NCBI GenBank assembly: GCA_034231615.1 | Contig: CM067322.1 | Span: forward strand, 103,625,587 to 103,689,586 | Reading direction: 5' to 3' | Source of the DNA: Meghimatium bilineatum | Taxonomy: Eukaryota > Mollusca > Gastropoda > Stylommatophora > Philomycidae | Length of the DNA: 64,000 bases | Shown here: positions 21,476 to 36,400 of the stretch, one piece after another | Layout of the letters: every line of letters begins with the position of its first letter | Numbering within the stretch: position 1 is the stretch's first letter | Notes under the pieces: model-generated | The model's database searches: none | What the model saw: the letters and a program-made list of their open reading frames with translations, nothing else | What the model was told of the DNA's origin: nothing | Translations under genes and position numbers: made by a program

Positions 21476-24400
21476 GATGACATCCAGTGTGTGTGTGTGT
21501 TTGTGAAGATGACATCCAGTGTGTGTGTGTGTGTTTGTGAAGATGACATCCAGTGTGTGTGTGTGTTTGTGAAGATGACATCCAGTGTGTGTGTGTGTGT
21601 GTGTTTGTGAAGATGACATCCAGTGTGTGTGTGTTTGTGAAGATGACATCCAGTGTGTGTGTGTGTGTTTGTGAAGATGACATCCAGTGTGTGTGTGTGT
21701 GAAGATGACATCCAGTGTGTGTGTGTGTGTGTGAAGATGACATCCAGTGTGTGTGTTTGTGAAGATGACATCCAGTGTGTGTGTGTGTGTGTTTGTGAAG
21801 ATGACATCCAGTGTGTGTGTGTTTGTGAAGATGACATCCAGTGTGTGTGTTTGTGAAGATGACATCCAGTGTGTGTGTGTGTGTGTTTGTGAAGATGACA
21901 TCCAGTGTGTGTGTATGTGTGTGTGTTTGTGAAGATGACATCCAGTGTGTGAGTGTTTGTGAAGATGACATCCAGTGTGTGTGTGTGTATGTGTGAAGAT
22001 GACATCCAGTGTGTGTGTGTGTGTTTGTGAAGATGACATCCAGTGTGTGTGTGTGTTTGTGAAGATGACATCCATTGTGCGTGTGTGTGTGTGTGAAGAT
22101 GACATCCAGTGTGTGTGTGTTTGTGAAGATGACATCCAGTGTGTGTGTGTGTGAAGATGACATCCAGTGTGTGTGTGTGTTTGTGAAGATGACATCCAGT
22201 GTGTGTGTGTGTGAAGATGACATCCAGTGTGTGTGTGTGTGTGTGAAGATGACATCCAGTGTGTGTGTGTGTTTGTGAAGATGACATCCAGTGTGTGTGT
22301 GTGTGTGTGTTTGTGAAGATGACATCCAGTGTGTGTGTGTTTGTGAAGATGACATCCAGTGTGTGTGTGTGTGTTTGTGAAGATGACATCCAGTGTGTGA
22401 GTGTTTGTGAAGATGACATCCAGTGTGTGTGTGTGTGTTTGTGAAGATGACATCCAGTGTGTGTGTGTGTTTGTGAAGATGACATCCAGTGTGTGTGTGT
22501 GTGTGAAGATGACATCCAGTGTGTTTGTGTTTGTGAAGATGACATCCAGTGTGTGTGTGTGTATGAAGATGACATCCAGTGTGTGTGTGTGTGTTTGTGA
22601 AGATGACATCCAGTGTGTGTGTGTGTTTGTGAAGATGCCATCCAGTGTGTGTAGACAAAGTGTGTTTGTGAAGATGACATCCAGTGTGTGTGTGTGTGTG
22701 TGAAGATGACATCCAGTGTGTGAGTGTTTGTGAAGATGACATCCAGTGTGTGTGTGTGTGTGTGTGAAGATGACATCCATTGTGTGTGTGTGTTTGTGAA
22801 GATGACATCCAGTGTGTGTGTGTGTGTTTGTGAAGATGACATCCAGTGTGTGTGTGTGTGAAGATGACATCCAGTGTGTGTGTGTGTGTGTTTATGAAGA
22901 TGACATCCAGTGTGTGTGTGTGTGTTTGTGAAGATGACATCCAGTGTGTGTGTGTGTGTGAATATGACATCCAGTGTGTGTGTGTTTGTGAAGATGACAT
23001 CCAGTGTGTGTGTGTGTTTTTGTGAAGATGACATCCAGTGTGTGTGTGTTTGTGAAGATGACATCCAGTGTGTATGTGTTTGTGAAGATGACATCCAGTG
23101 TGTGTGTGTGTGTGTGTTTGTGAAGATGACATCCAGTGTGTGTGTGTGTGTGTGTGTTTGTGAAGATGACATCCAGTGTGTGAGTGTTTGTGAAGATGAC
23201 ATCCAGTGTGTGTGTGTGTGAAGATGACATCCAGTGTGTGTGTGTGTTTGTGAAGATGACATCCAGTGTGTGTGTGTGTTTGTGAAGATGACATCCAGTG
23301 TGTGTGTGTGTGTGTTTGTGAAGATGACATCCAGTGTGTGTGTGTTTGTGAAGATGACATCCAGTGTGTGTGTGTTTGTGAAGATGACATCCAGTGTGTG
23401 TGTGTGTGTGTTTGTGAAGATGACATCCAGTGTGTGTGTGTGTGTTTGTGAAGATGACATCCAGTGTGTGTGTGTGTGTGAAGATGACATCCAGTGTGTG
23501 TGTGTGTGTGTGTGTGAAGATGACATCCAGTGTGTGTGTGTGTGTGTGTTTGTGAAGATGACATCCATTGTGTGTGTGTGTGTTTGTGAAGATGCCATCC
23601 AGTGTGTGTAGACAAAGTGTGTTTGTGAAGATGACATCCAGTGTGTGTGTGTGTGTTTGTGAAGATGACATCCAGTGTGTGTGTGTTTGTAAAGATGACA
23701 TCCAGTGTGTGTGTTTGTGAAGATGACATCCAGTGTGTGTAGACAAAGTGTGTTTGCTGAAATAAAACCTAATGGTTGCCCAAGGAGAAACAAGATGCCA
23801 GAAAGCAAACACAGTGGCCTACCAACTTTCACCATTGCCTATTCACCTCAAGATCAAAATGGAAATCAAAATACAGATAATATCTACAATTTTTTTTACC
23901 AACACTCCGTTATCAATGTCAAACATGGTTCTTAACAGTCTCGCAGCAGAGGAAAATCGTTACATGAAATCGTTACATGTGAAATGAAGTGTCTGAGAAA
24001 AGAGGCAATGGTTACTAAACTAGACTGTTGAAACAAAAAAATAAATGCAACATTACAACAGTACTAATGTACACCAAAATTGTATTTTACAGAAGGAATT
24101 TTTCAAACTTGGCATGAAAAAACTTTCAGACTTTAACAATGAAATGATGTTCATTAAATTTGTTTTCGACTTTTATTCTTTGCGACTGAGGCTTCCGTTT
24201 CAGTAAAGTGTATGGTCTTCTCTAGCCTCTATCTGAGAACGACCTTGACATGGATTCGATTATCCGCTAGATCTCTTGTTATGGAATGTCTGCCGACTCT
24301 TCCTGCAGAGCAAGAGTCCTGATTGGCTGGAGCTATGTCTCGGGTCTGAGTTATCTGTCGAGCTCATCCTTAAGTGTTTCTATGGGGTTCATGTCTGATG

Positions 24401-27400
24401 ACATGGCTGGCCACGGAATGATCTGGACATTGTTGTCAGCAAGGTACTGGGTACAGAGTTGCGACACATACGGTCGAGCATTATCCTTCCGAAAAATCAA
24501 ACTCCATAAGTCAAAATTGAAAGGACACAAGGAGGAATAATTTCAGCAGTGTATCTTTCAGCATTCAGGTGTCCTTCAATTTGTACCAGGTCACTTCTTC
24601 CCAGGAAGTTGATCTCTCCCCTTTCCCCACATCACTACACGCCTCCATCACCATGTGGAGGAGCCTCTATCACCATGTGGAGGAGCATCATCAATGATGT
24701 TCTGGGCATAGTGCTCCCGGATTATTCTGTCTAACATGTCACTGGAGCACACAAAAAAAGATTCATCACTAAACCAAACCGTCTTCAGTCCTTCCCAATG
24801 GTTCATTGACGATGCTGGTTCACGCACTGTAGTCAGTTCTGGCAATGCCGGTTCGTAAAATGAGGACCTCTGTATGGTCGGTCTTCTAGCCCACAGACAA
24901 GCATGCAAACAGTTCCCAACTGTTTGATCTGAAATTCAACGAGCTGCTGGAATTGAGTGGACTGTGAAGGATACAGATGCAAATCGATTTCTGAGGTGAC
25001 ACAGTTCTATGAAGTGGTCTTCAGCAAGGAGTTGTGACTCTGGGTCCTCCACTGCTCGGCCAGTCTGCCACTGAGTCAGTTTGTTGAAATCGCCTCCAAA
25101 GGCGATTAATGGTGCTTCTAACCACATTCAATTGTCTGGTGACTACACTCTGTGATTGTCCAGTCTGTGATTGTCCAGTCTGTGATTGTCCAGTCTGTGA
25201 TTGTCCAGTCAGTGATTGTCCAGTCTGTGATTGTCCAGTCAGTGATTGTCCAGTCTGTGATTGCCCAGTCTTGTGATTGTCCAGTCTGTGATTGTCCAGT
25301 CTGTGAGAGTCCAGTCTGTGATTGTCCAGTCTGTGATTGTCCAGTCTGTGATTGTCCAGTCTGTGATTGTCCAGTCTGTGATTGTCCAGTCTGTGAGAGT
25401 CCAGTCTGTGATTGTCCAGTCTGTGAGAGTCCAGTCTGTGATTGTCCAGTCTGTGATTGTCCAGTCTGTGATTGTCCAGTCAGTGATTGTCCAGTCTGTG
25501 AGAGTCCAGTCTGTGATTGTCCAGTCTGTGAGAGTCCAGTCTGTGATTGTCCAGTCTGTGATTGTCCAGTCTGTGATTGTCCAGTCTGTGATTGTCCAGT
25601 CTGTGATTGTCCAGTCTGTGATTGTCCAGTCTGTGATTGTCCAGTCTGTGAGAGTCCAGTGATGATGTATGGTTGTTCTATAGTGAGATGAGCTATACTT
25701 GTGAATTGAACTTTCAACAGAATTTATTTGAGGCCCATAAATCTTTTATAGCTATTCAATAAATATAGTCAGAGAGTTTTATAGCTATTCAATAAATATA
25801 GTCAGAGAGTTTTGTATTCAGTAAGTTTCACAGTATTCTCATCAACCTGTCACAATTGCCAAAAATGTTTTTTGACCTTGAACTCTTTCTTGAACTCACG
25901 AATTGTGAGGTGAGTACAATTTAGGTAACCACAAGAAGTTAATGACCAAGTGGACACAGTCGTTAAGTTGAATGATGTCCAATCAGCAAATAGCTTTTAT
26001 AAAAGTAATTCCAATACGTTGCTTTTCTTTTTTTTAAACAGCATAAATCAAATAAAAAATTTGAATAAATTAGGAAAAGAGTTGCTATAATATCATGTAT
26101 TGAACATGTTGAGAGACAGTAAGTAAAATGGTTCGGTCACGTTATGAGAACGAACCCAAACCAAATACCAATAAGAGCATATAACAAAGGAATATCTGGA
26201 CATAAAGCCAAAAGTAGACCAAGAAACCGGTGAATAGAAAATGTCAAGATAACCTTGAGCAAACATGAACTGAATGCAGCTAAGACAACACATCTGACCT
26301 TGGAACGACACACTCGGGCTTCCATCCTTATGCATGACAGCAAGTGTGGATATGATCAATCATCAATCACCTGGGTTACTAACAATAGATGCACACAGGT
26401 AAAAACTACTCTCAGAGATATACCTAAAACACTTCTGGCAGTAAAGGTCCATGTCACAGTCTCGGCACCGGATCGTGGCATCTTCTGTGCACATACAACA
26501 GTAGGGAAGTTCATCTGCATCGTCGTAGTCACTGTCAGCAGGATCTTCTTTCACTGGTGGCTGGAAATTATACATGGATAGATGATATGTGGATAGAGAT
26601 GATACATGGATAGATGTGTGGATAGATATTATACATGGATAAATGATACATGGATAGATGATATGTGGATAGAGATGATACATGGATAGATGATATGTGG
26701 ATAGAGATGATACATGGATAGATGATATGTGGATAGAGATGATACATGGATAGATGATATGTGGATAGAGATGATACATGGATAGATGATATGTGGATAG
26801 AGATGATACATGGATAGATGTGTGGATAGATATTATACATGGATAAATGATACATGGATAGATGATATGTGGATAGATATTATACATGGATAGATATTAT
26901 ACATGGATAAATGATACATGGATAGATGATATGTGGATAGAGATGATACATGGATAGATGATATGTGGATAGAGATGATACATGGATAGATGATATGTGG
27001 ATAGAGATGATACATGGATGTTATGTGGATAGAGATGATACATGGATAGATGATAAATGGATAAATAATAAATGAACGCTTTTTAAATATTCCTCTTCAT
27101 TTTTTTTTCAGAGTTCTACCTTGATGATTCTTACTCAGAGTTGTACATTTGTACATTTTTGACTGACAAAAGGAGCAAGGAATCATCCCAAGTATCCTAG
27201 CAGTACCATGCTTGGACACACACTATAAAAGCTAATTATACCTTTCATACTAGGAGATTTGGTGGGTAGCCAATCCTTCATACTTGGAGATTTGATTGGT
27301 AGCCATTCTTTCGTACTTACTAACCTAATCATGTCTTAATTAGTTTTCACATGGAGAGAACTTCACAATCTCACTATCCTAATCACATCTTGATTAGTTT

Positions 27401-30400
27401 CCACACAGAGAACTTCACAATCTCACTATCCTAATCACATCTTGATTAGTTTCCACACAGAGAACTTCACAATCTCACTAACCTAATCACATCTTGATTA
27501 GTTTCCCCACAGAGAACTTCACTATCCTAATCACATCTTGATTAGTTTCCACACAGAGAACTTCACAATCTCACTAACCTAATCACATCTTGATTAGTTT
27601 CCACACAGAGAACTTCACAATCTCACTAACCTAATCACATCTTGATTAGTTTCCACACAGAGAACTTCACAATCTCACTAACCTAATCACATCTTGATTA
27701 GTTTCCACACAGAGAACTTCACAATCTCACTAACCTAATCACATCTTGATTAGTTTCCACACAGAGAACTTCACAATCTCACTAACCTAATCACATCTTG
27801 ATTAGTTTCCACACAGAGAACTTCACAATCTTACTATTATAATTAGCAATGAAAATTTTTCTTTGATGAAAAGAAAAAATAATAAGATAAACATGCCTTC
27901 AAGTTTGATTGTTTGTGCTCCACGTCTGCTGTTGTAGATTTCCCCGCAAGTTTTCGTTTCTTCTTGCCAGTTTTAGTCGATGTAGATAGCGATGTTGGTT
28001 TGCTGTTATCTTCAGTTGGTAAACCAACAGCAGCGTCAATCTTCACTTCGTTTACATACCGATCAATGATCTTCTTAGCACCAACATCATCGTCTTCATC
28101 ACTGACTTCAGCATTTCCACACTGGACTGTGTTGTCTGCATCAGAGTCCACAGTTTCATGATCTGAAATATTCCCAGCTATGTTAACAGTGCTTACTGCA
28201 GAGGTCATAACCCAACAAGGGAAATTATCTAGATCTCACAAGCTGCATAGACATACAAAGTTCTAGTGTATTTGTGTCAGGGAACACAGACATAGAAAGT
28301 TCTAGTGTCTTTGTGTCAGGGAACACAGACATAGAAAGTTCTAGTGTCTTTGTGTCAGGGAACACAGACATACAAAGTTCTAGTGTCTTTGTGTCAGGGA
28401 ACAGACATACAAAGTTCTAGTGTCTTTGTGTCAGGGAACAGACATACAAAGTTCTAGTGTCTTTGTGTCAGGGAACAGACATACAAAGTTCTAGTGTATT
28501 TGTGTCAGGGAACAGATATACAAAGTTCTAGTGTATTTGTGTCAGGGAACACAGACATAGAAAGTTCTAGTGTCTTTGTGTCAGGGAACACAGACATACA
28601 AAGTTCTAGTGTCTTTGTGTCAGGGAACTTATTAAGTCATTGCTTGACTTCACTGAGGAGTTCCTTAGAAAAAGTTTTATATTGCTAACATAGTACAAGT
28701 CTCCTAGCAGTACCACATCACAAGATGATGAACTAACATAGTACAAGTCTCCTAGCAGTACCACATCACAAGATGAACTAACATAGTACAAGTCTCCTAG
28801 CAGTACCACATCACAAGATGATGAACTAACATAGTACAAGTCTCCTAGCAGTACCACATCACAAGATGAACTAACATAGTACAAGTCTCCTAGCAGTACC
28901 ACATCACAAGATGAACTAACATAGTACAAGTCTCCTAGCAGTACCACATCACAAGATGAACTAACATAGTACAAGTCTCCTAGCAGTACCACATCACAAA
29001 ATGAACTAACATAGTACAAGTCTCCTAGCAGTACCACATCACAAGATGAACTAACATAGTACAAGTCTCCTAGCAGTACCACATCACTAGTCCTAGCAGT
29101 ATGAAATCACAAGATGATGAACTAACTATAGACAATGATAATCTTCTGTATTGAAGCTTCTTGAAGATATAAATATATGGACTGTTTGGAGAAGAACAAT
29201 CATTACATTGACAGCATGCTTGCTACAATTTACAAGTAAGTAAAACAAACTATCTCTTGTCCACATCACCCAAGAGTATTGAGGGAGCAATTTGATTCCA
29301 TTGACCAACAGCATACATAGAGATGATGTGGTCAGCAACAAAATCCGCCATCTTTAACTCCTCCATATATCTGATACCAATTTCCCATAGCTCAGCCAAC
29401 CTAAGAGCTGCTGTTTCCCATAGCTCAGCCAACCTAAGAGCTGCTGTTTCCCATAGCTCAGCCAACCTAAGAGCTGCTGTTTCCCATAGCTCAGCCAACC
29501 TAAGAGCCGCTGTTTGCCATAGCTCAGCCAACCTAAGAGCAGCTGTTTCCCATAGCTCAGCCAACCTAAGAGCCGCTGTTTCCCATAGCTCAGCCAACCT
29601 AAGAACCGCTGTTTCCCATAGCTCAGCCAACCTAAGAGCCGCTGTTTCCCATAGCTCAGCCAACCTAAGAACCGCTGTTTCCCATAGCTCAGCCAACCTA
29701 AGAGCCGCTGTTTCCCATAGCTCAGCCAACCTAAGAGCCGCTGTTTTTTAAATATATTTTCAGCTGAACTAAAAATCAAACCGTGGAACATCGGACTAGG
29801 AAACAAGTGCTCTATCCATTCAGGCATATCAACAACATATACAAAACACAATAGCAGCAACAAAATGATCGCAACATGAACAAAATAATCATATTAACAC
29901 TTAAACAATAACAACAGCAACACTTACACACGCAACACTTACACAAACAATAACAACAGGAAAACCAGCAACCATCAACAAAAATAACAACACTAACAAA
30001 ACAACCTCACATTTTTCACTACATTTAACATAAAGCTGATAAACTTAACAAGTAACAAATGATACAATACAAACAAGGTCTTGCTTTCACAGAAATCTGT
30101 GACCGTTGTACCACTGACCAATAGTACATGCACCCCTCCTGTTACACAACTTGGTGTCATCCATAGTCTTCATACAGAGAAGTGCAAGTCTGGGTTACGG
30201 ACAGGAGTACGTAATACAGAGTCTGGGTTAAAGACAGGAGTACGTAATACAGAGTCTGGGTTAAGGAAAGGAGTACGTAATACAGAGTCTGGGTTAAGGA
30301 CAGGAGTACGTAATACAGAGTCTGGGTTAAGGACAGGAGAACGTAATACAGAGTCTGGGTTAAGGACAGGAGTACGTAATACAGAGTCTGGGTTAAGGAC

Positions 30401-33400
30401 AGGAGTATGTAATACAGAGTCTGGGTTAAGGACAGGAGTATGTAATACAGAGTCTGGGTTAAGGACAGGAGTACGTAATACAGAGTCTGGGTTAAGGACA
30501 GGAGTACGTAATACAGAGTCTGGGTTAAGGACAGGAGTACGTAATACAGAGTCTGGGTTAAGGACAGGAGTATGTAATACAGAGTCTGGGTTAAGGACAG
30601 GAGTACCTTACCTTCAATAACTTTTGATGTTTAGACTTGGTCACTGTTAATATGCACTAAGAAAATTACCAGTAGACATTTTGTCCTCTGTCTGTTTCTT
30701 CTGAAGCTCCTTCAACCTATCCATTAACTCAGAGTCCTGTTGCAAACCTCTCAATGCTCTCTGAGACTCTGACTCAGCTTGTTTAGCTGCTTCTAGCATG
30801 AGCCTTTGCACCTCTCTCAGGTCAATCTGCTCCGCTTCACTGTCTGATTTTCCTGTTGGAGGAAATGAAAAAAATTCTCACAACTGGACAACACATGCTG
30901 ACCACAATCCCACACACTGACCAAAATAAGTAACACAAGCTAACCACAAGTTGACCACACAAGCATTAACATAATTTCTAAATAAATATAGCACACTCTG
31001 TTATATGTTTCTTTTATTTGTTCGTTTGGATCCCCAAGAAACTTCCTCTTGCTTCCTATGTCCATATCTCATTGAATCTAACAGAATTACAGTTCCTAGG
31101 AAAAAATCCTTGTTTTTAATTATTTCTCATTGACATTATTTGCGACTGTGTGATAGTTATATGAGGACAATAATACATGATGATAGTTGTTGAACTTATG
31201 GTATTCCTATAGGTGTTCAATACCCTGCAGCAGTCTGACAGCTACATCTACACAACAGTTAGACAATAGCACAAAGTCCTCATAGCCTTATATTCATGTA
31301 GGTGGTGTAGGAAATACTGTACAAGACAACAGTACTAAACCTGGAACAAAACCTGGAACAATGCTGAAGCTATAGATTAATTTTAAACAGTAGGTGGCCA
31401 GCTGGAGAAAATATCAGTAGAAAATGTATGCACAATTCATTCAAACAGTAACTTGTAGTGTCTATCCATCTGCTGGTGTGATTAACTATAGTAACAAGGG
31501 AAATAATTATGAACTTGACACACAAAAACTTGCAAACTGATGAGTTATTTCCCTTACCAGCATTCTCCATCTGTATGTTTCTTGCAGTCTGGCCTTGACA
31601 TACACCGATTGACCCCATCTTGTCCATTTTGTTGAGATCATTGCCTTCTGTGACTGCTTTGTCAAAGTACTGACTTAAGTTGTTTCTGTCAATGTTAGCT
31701 TTGCATCCTGTTAATCAATCAGTTGCAACATACTCAGATGGCAACCTCAACCACATTCTGTACCACATTCTGTACCACAATCTCAACCACATTCTGTACC
31801 ACAATCTCAACCACATTCTGTACCACATACTGTACCGCATTCTGTACCACAATCTCAACCACATTCTGTACCACATTCTGTACCACAATCTCAACCACAT
31901 TCTGTACCACAATCTCAACCACATTCTGTACCACAATCTGTACCACATTCTGTACCACAATCTCAACCACATTCTGTACCACATACTGTACCGCATTCTG
32001 TACCACAATCTCAACCACATTCTGTACCACATTCTGTACCACATTCTGTACCACATTCTGTACCACAATCTCAACCACATTCTGTACCACAATCTGTACC
32101 ACAACCTCAACCACATTCTGTACCACAATCTCAACCACATTCTGTACCACAATCTCAACCACATTCTGTACCACATTCTGTACCACAATCTCAACCACAT
32201 TCTGTACCACAATCTCAACCACATTCTGTACCACAACCTCAATCACATTCTGTACCACAACCTCAATCACATTCTGTATCACAATCTGTACCACAATCTC
32301 AACCACATTCTGTACCACAATCTCAACCACATTCTGTACCACAATCTCAACCACATTCTGTACCACAATCTCAACCACATTCTGTACCACAACCTCAACC
32401 ACATTCTGTACCACAATCTCAACCACATTCTGTACCACAATCTCAACCACATTCTGTACCACAATCTCAACCACATTCTGTATCACAATCTCAACCACAT
32501 TCTGTACCACAATCTCAACCACATTCTGTACCACAATCTCAACCACATTCTGTACCACAATCTCAACCATATTCTGTACCACAATCTCAACCACATTCTG
32601 TACCACAACCTCAACCACATTCTGTACCACAATCTCAACCATATTCTATACCACAATATCAACCATATTCTATACCACAATCTCAACCACAATCTGTACC
32701 ACAATCTCAATCACATTCTGTACCACAATATCAACCATATTCTGTACCACAATATCAACCATATTCTATACCACAATCTCAACCACAATCTGTACCACAA
32801 TCTCAATCACATTCTGTACCACAATATCAACCATATTCTGTACCACATTCTGTACCACAATCTCAACCACATTCTGTACCACAATCTCAATCATATTCTG
32901 TACCACAACCTCAACCACAATCTCAACCACAACCTCAACCACATTCTGTACAAAAATTTCAACCACATTCAGTACCACAACCTCAACCACATTCTGTATG
33001 GCAATTACAACATTCTATAATATAAGACAGACTATTGTAACAACATTCTATAATATAAGACAGACTATTGTAACAACATTCTATAATATAAGACAGACTA
33101 TTGTAACAACATTCTGTAATATAAGACAGACTATTGTAACAACATTCTGTAATATAAGACAGACTATTGTAACAACATTCTATAAGACACACTATTGTAA
33201 CAACATTCTATAATATAAGACAGACTATTGTAACAACATTCTATAATATAAGACAGACTATTGTAACAACATTCTATAAGAAAAAAGAAATATAAAAACT
33301 TCACAGTTACCATGTCCCTGGCGTAGAGTGACTAGCCTTTCCTCAACATCCTCAGCTGGGTCAGGTCTAAGAGAGTCAATGTCCACTTCTGCTATCAGCT

Positions 33401-36400
33401 GCTCAAGTAGGTCATCTACCTGTTGTGTCTCAGATCGAATGTCTGCAGGTTTGTATGTCTAAAAATACCAATAAAAACTGTCAATAACCAAAGTATTATA
33501 CCATTGCCATCTGGGCAATAAGAAGGTGGCAGAAGTAGATTTGAACCTGTACCAACTTGTTTTCAAATCAGCATCAGCTAAACAGACTTGGTTCAAATGT
33601 TATTGTTTACACTTATACTTTCATTACTGCATGTTTTCCTGTGTAGGAGTGCAGGGAGGCTTTCTATGGGCTGTGGAAATAAAGGCCCCTTTGCCATAGC
33701 CGACGCAGCGACAGGTAGGATTTTGATTGTATCTCTGAATAAATTGTTTAGCTTAGCAATTTTTTCCAATCACAATAAGAGGTTTCTTTTTATTTTCACT
33801 TAATTTGACAAAACATCTCAACCAGGCTAGTAGACAAAACATCTCAACCAGGCTAGTAGACAAAACATCTCAACCAGGCTAGTAGACAAAACATCTCAAC
33901 CAGGCTAGTAGACAAAACATCTCAACCAGGCTAGTAGATTAAGTGTCCCAACAACATTCTGTTTGACACAGTTTCCCAACAACATTCTGTTTGACACAGT
34001 TTCCCAACAACATTCTGTTTGACACAGTTTCCCAACAACATTCTGTTTGACACAGTTTCCCAACACAATTCTGTTTGACACAGTTTCCCAACACAATTCT
34101 GTTTGACACAGTTTCCCAACACAATTCTGTTTGACACAGTTTCCCAACACAATTCTGTTTGACACAGTTTCCCAACAACATTCTGTTTGACACAGTTTCC
34201 CAACAACATTCTGTTTGACACAGTTTCCCAACAACATTCTGTTTGACACAGTTTCCCAACAACATTCTGTTTGACACAATATTTGCAGTACTCACTGGTT
34301 TGTGCTCCAGGACATCGATTTGACCTTTCAACTGTGCTAACCTCTTCTGCAAATCTGAATCACTAACTTTCTCTGTCCAATAAAAATCAAACAAACAATC
34401 CAATCAATAAGCAGATAATAACATACCAGATTATTCTACATTTGAAATTATTTATCATGACCAAAGACAACTAGGAACAGTGATGTACAACTAGGTACTG
34501 TGATGGAAAACTAGGCACAGTGATGTACAACTAGGTACTGTGATGGAAAACTAGGCACAGTGATGTACAACTAAGTACTGTGATGGAAAACTAGGCACAG
34601 TGATGTACAACTAGGTACTGTGATGGAAAACTAGGCACAGTGATGTACAACTAGGTACTGTGATGGACAACTAGGTACTGTTATGGGCAACTAGGCACTG
34701 TGATGTACAACTAGGTACTGTGATGGGCAACTAGGTACTGTGATGGGCAACTAGGTAATGTGATGTACAACTAGGCACTGTGATGTACAACTAGGCACAG
34801 TGATGGGAAACTAGGCACAGTGATGGGAAACTAGGCACAGTGATGTACAACTAGATACTGTGATGGGCAACTAGGCACAGTGATATGCAACTAGGCACAG
34901 TGATGTACAACTAGGTACTGTGATGGGCAACTAGGTACTGTGATGTACAACTAGGTACTGTGATGGGCAACTAGGCACAGTGATGTACAACTAGGTACTG
35001 TGATGGGCAACTAGGCACAGTGATGTACAACTAGGTACTGTGATGGGCAACTAGGCACAGTGATGTACAACTAGGTACTGTGATGGGCAACTAGGCACAG
35101 TGATGTACAACTAGGTACTGTGATGGGCAACTAGGCACAGTGATGTACAACTAGGTACTGTGATGGGCAACTAGGCACAGTGATGGGAAACTAGGTACTG
35201 TGATGGGCAACTAGGCACAGTGATGTACAACTAGGTACTGTGATGGGCAACTAGGCACAGTGATGTACAACTAGGTACTGTGATGGGCAACTAGGAACAG
35301 TGATGTACAACTAGGTACTGTGATGGGCAACTAGGCACAGTGATGTACAACTAGGTACTGTGATGGGCAACTAGGCACAGTGATGTACAACTAGGTACTG
35401 TGATGGGCAACTAGGCACAGTGATGTACAACTAGGTACTGTGATGGGCAACTAGGCACAGTGATGTACAACTAGGTACTGTGATGGGCAACTAGGCACAG
35501 TGATGTACAACTAGGTACTGTGATGGGCAACTAGGAACAGTGATGTACAACTAGGTACTGTGATGGGCAACTAGGCACAGTGATGTACAACTAGGTACTG
35601 TGATGGGCAACTAGGCACAGTGATGTACAACTAGGTACTGTGATGGACAACTAGGCACAGTGATGTACAACTAGGTACTGTGATGGGCAACTAGGCACAG
35701 TGATGTACAACTAGGTACTGTGATGGGCAACTAGGCACAGTGATGTACAACTAGGCACAGTGATGGGCAACTAGGCACAGTGATGTACAACTAGGTACTG
35801 TGATGGGCAACTAGGCACAGTGATGTACAACTAGGCACAGTGATGGTCAACTAGGCACAGTGATGTACAACTAGGCACAGTGATGGGCAACTAGGCACAG
35901 TGATGTACAACTAGGCACAGTGATGGGCAACTAGGCACAGTGATGTACAACTAGGCACAGTGATGGGCAACTAGGCACAGTGATGTACAACTAGGCACAG
36001 TGATGTACAACTAGGCACAGTGATGTACAACTAGGCACAGTGATGTACAACTAGGCACAGTGATGTACAACTAGGTACAGTGATGGGCAACTAGGCACAG
36101 TGATGTACAACTAGGCAGTTATGTACAACTAGGCACAGTGATGGACAACTAGGCACAGTGATGGACAACTAGGTACAGTGTTGGACAACTAGGTACAGTG
36201 TTGGGATCTAAGATGACAACTGACACTGAAATGGGATCTGAGTCCAGATGTTGATACAAATAAAGGGCACGGTCTTGATAACATTGGTAGGTCAAGTACA
36301 AAGATATATCACACACTGAGTCCAGATAGTTGATACAAATAAAGGGCACGGTCTTGATAACATTGGTAGGTCAAGTACAAAGATATATCACACACTGAGT

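Noticed and set aside
20826-23729. 967-codon His/Thr-rich minus-strand frame, resembling a histidine-rich protein
   Set aside because: It arises from (CA)n and the repeated tag. Only its last 30 or so codons are meaningful, as a Penelope-like tail that happens to be in frame.
31680-33213. 446-496-codon frames in the 24-base array
   Set aside because: Periodicity artefact lying in intron 6. Overlapping frames are equally open on both strands.
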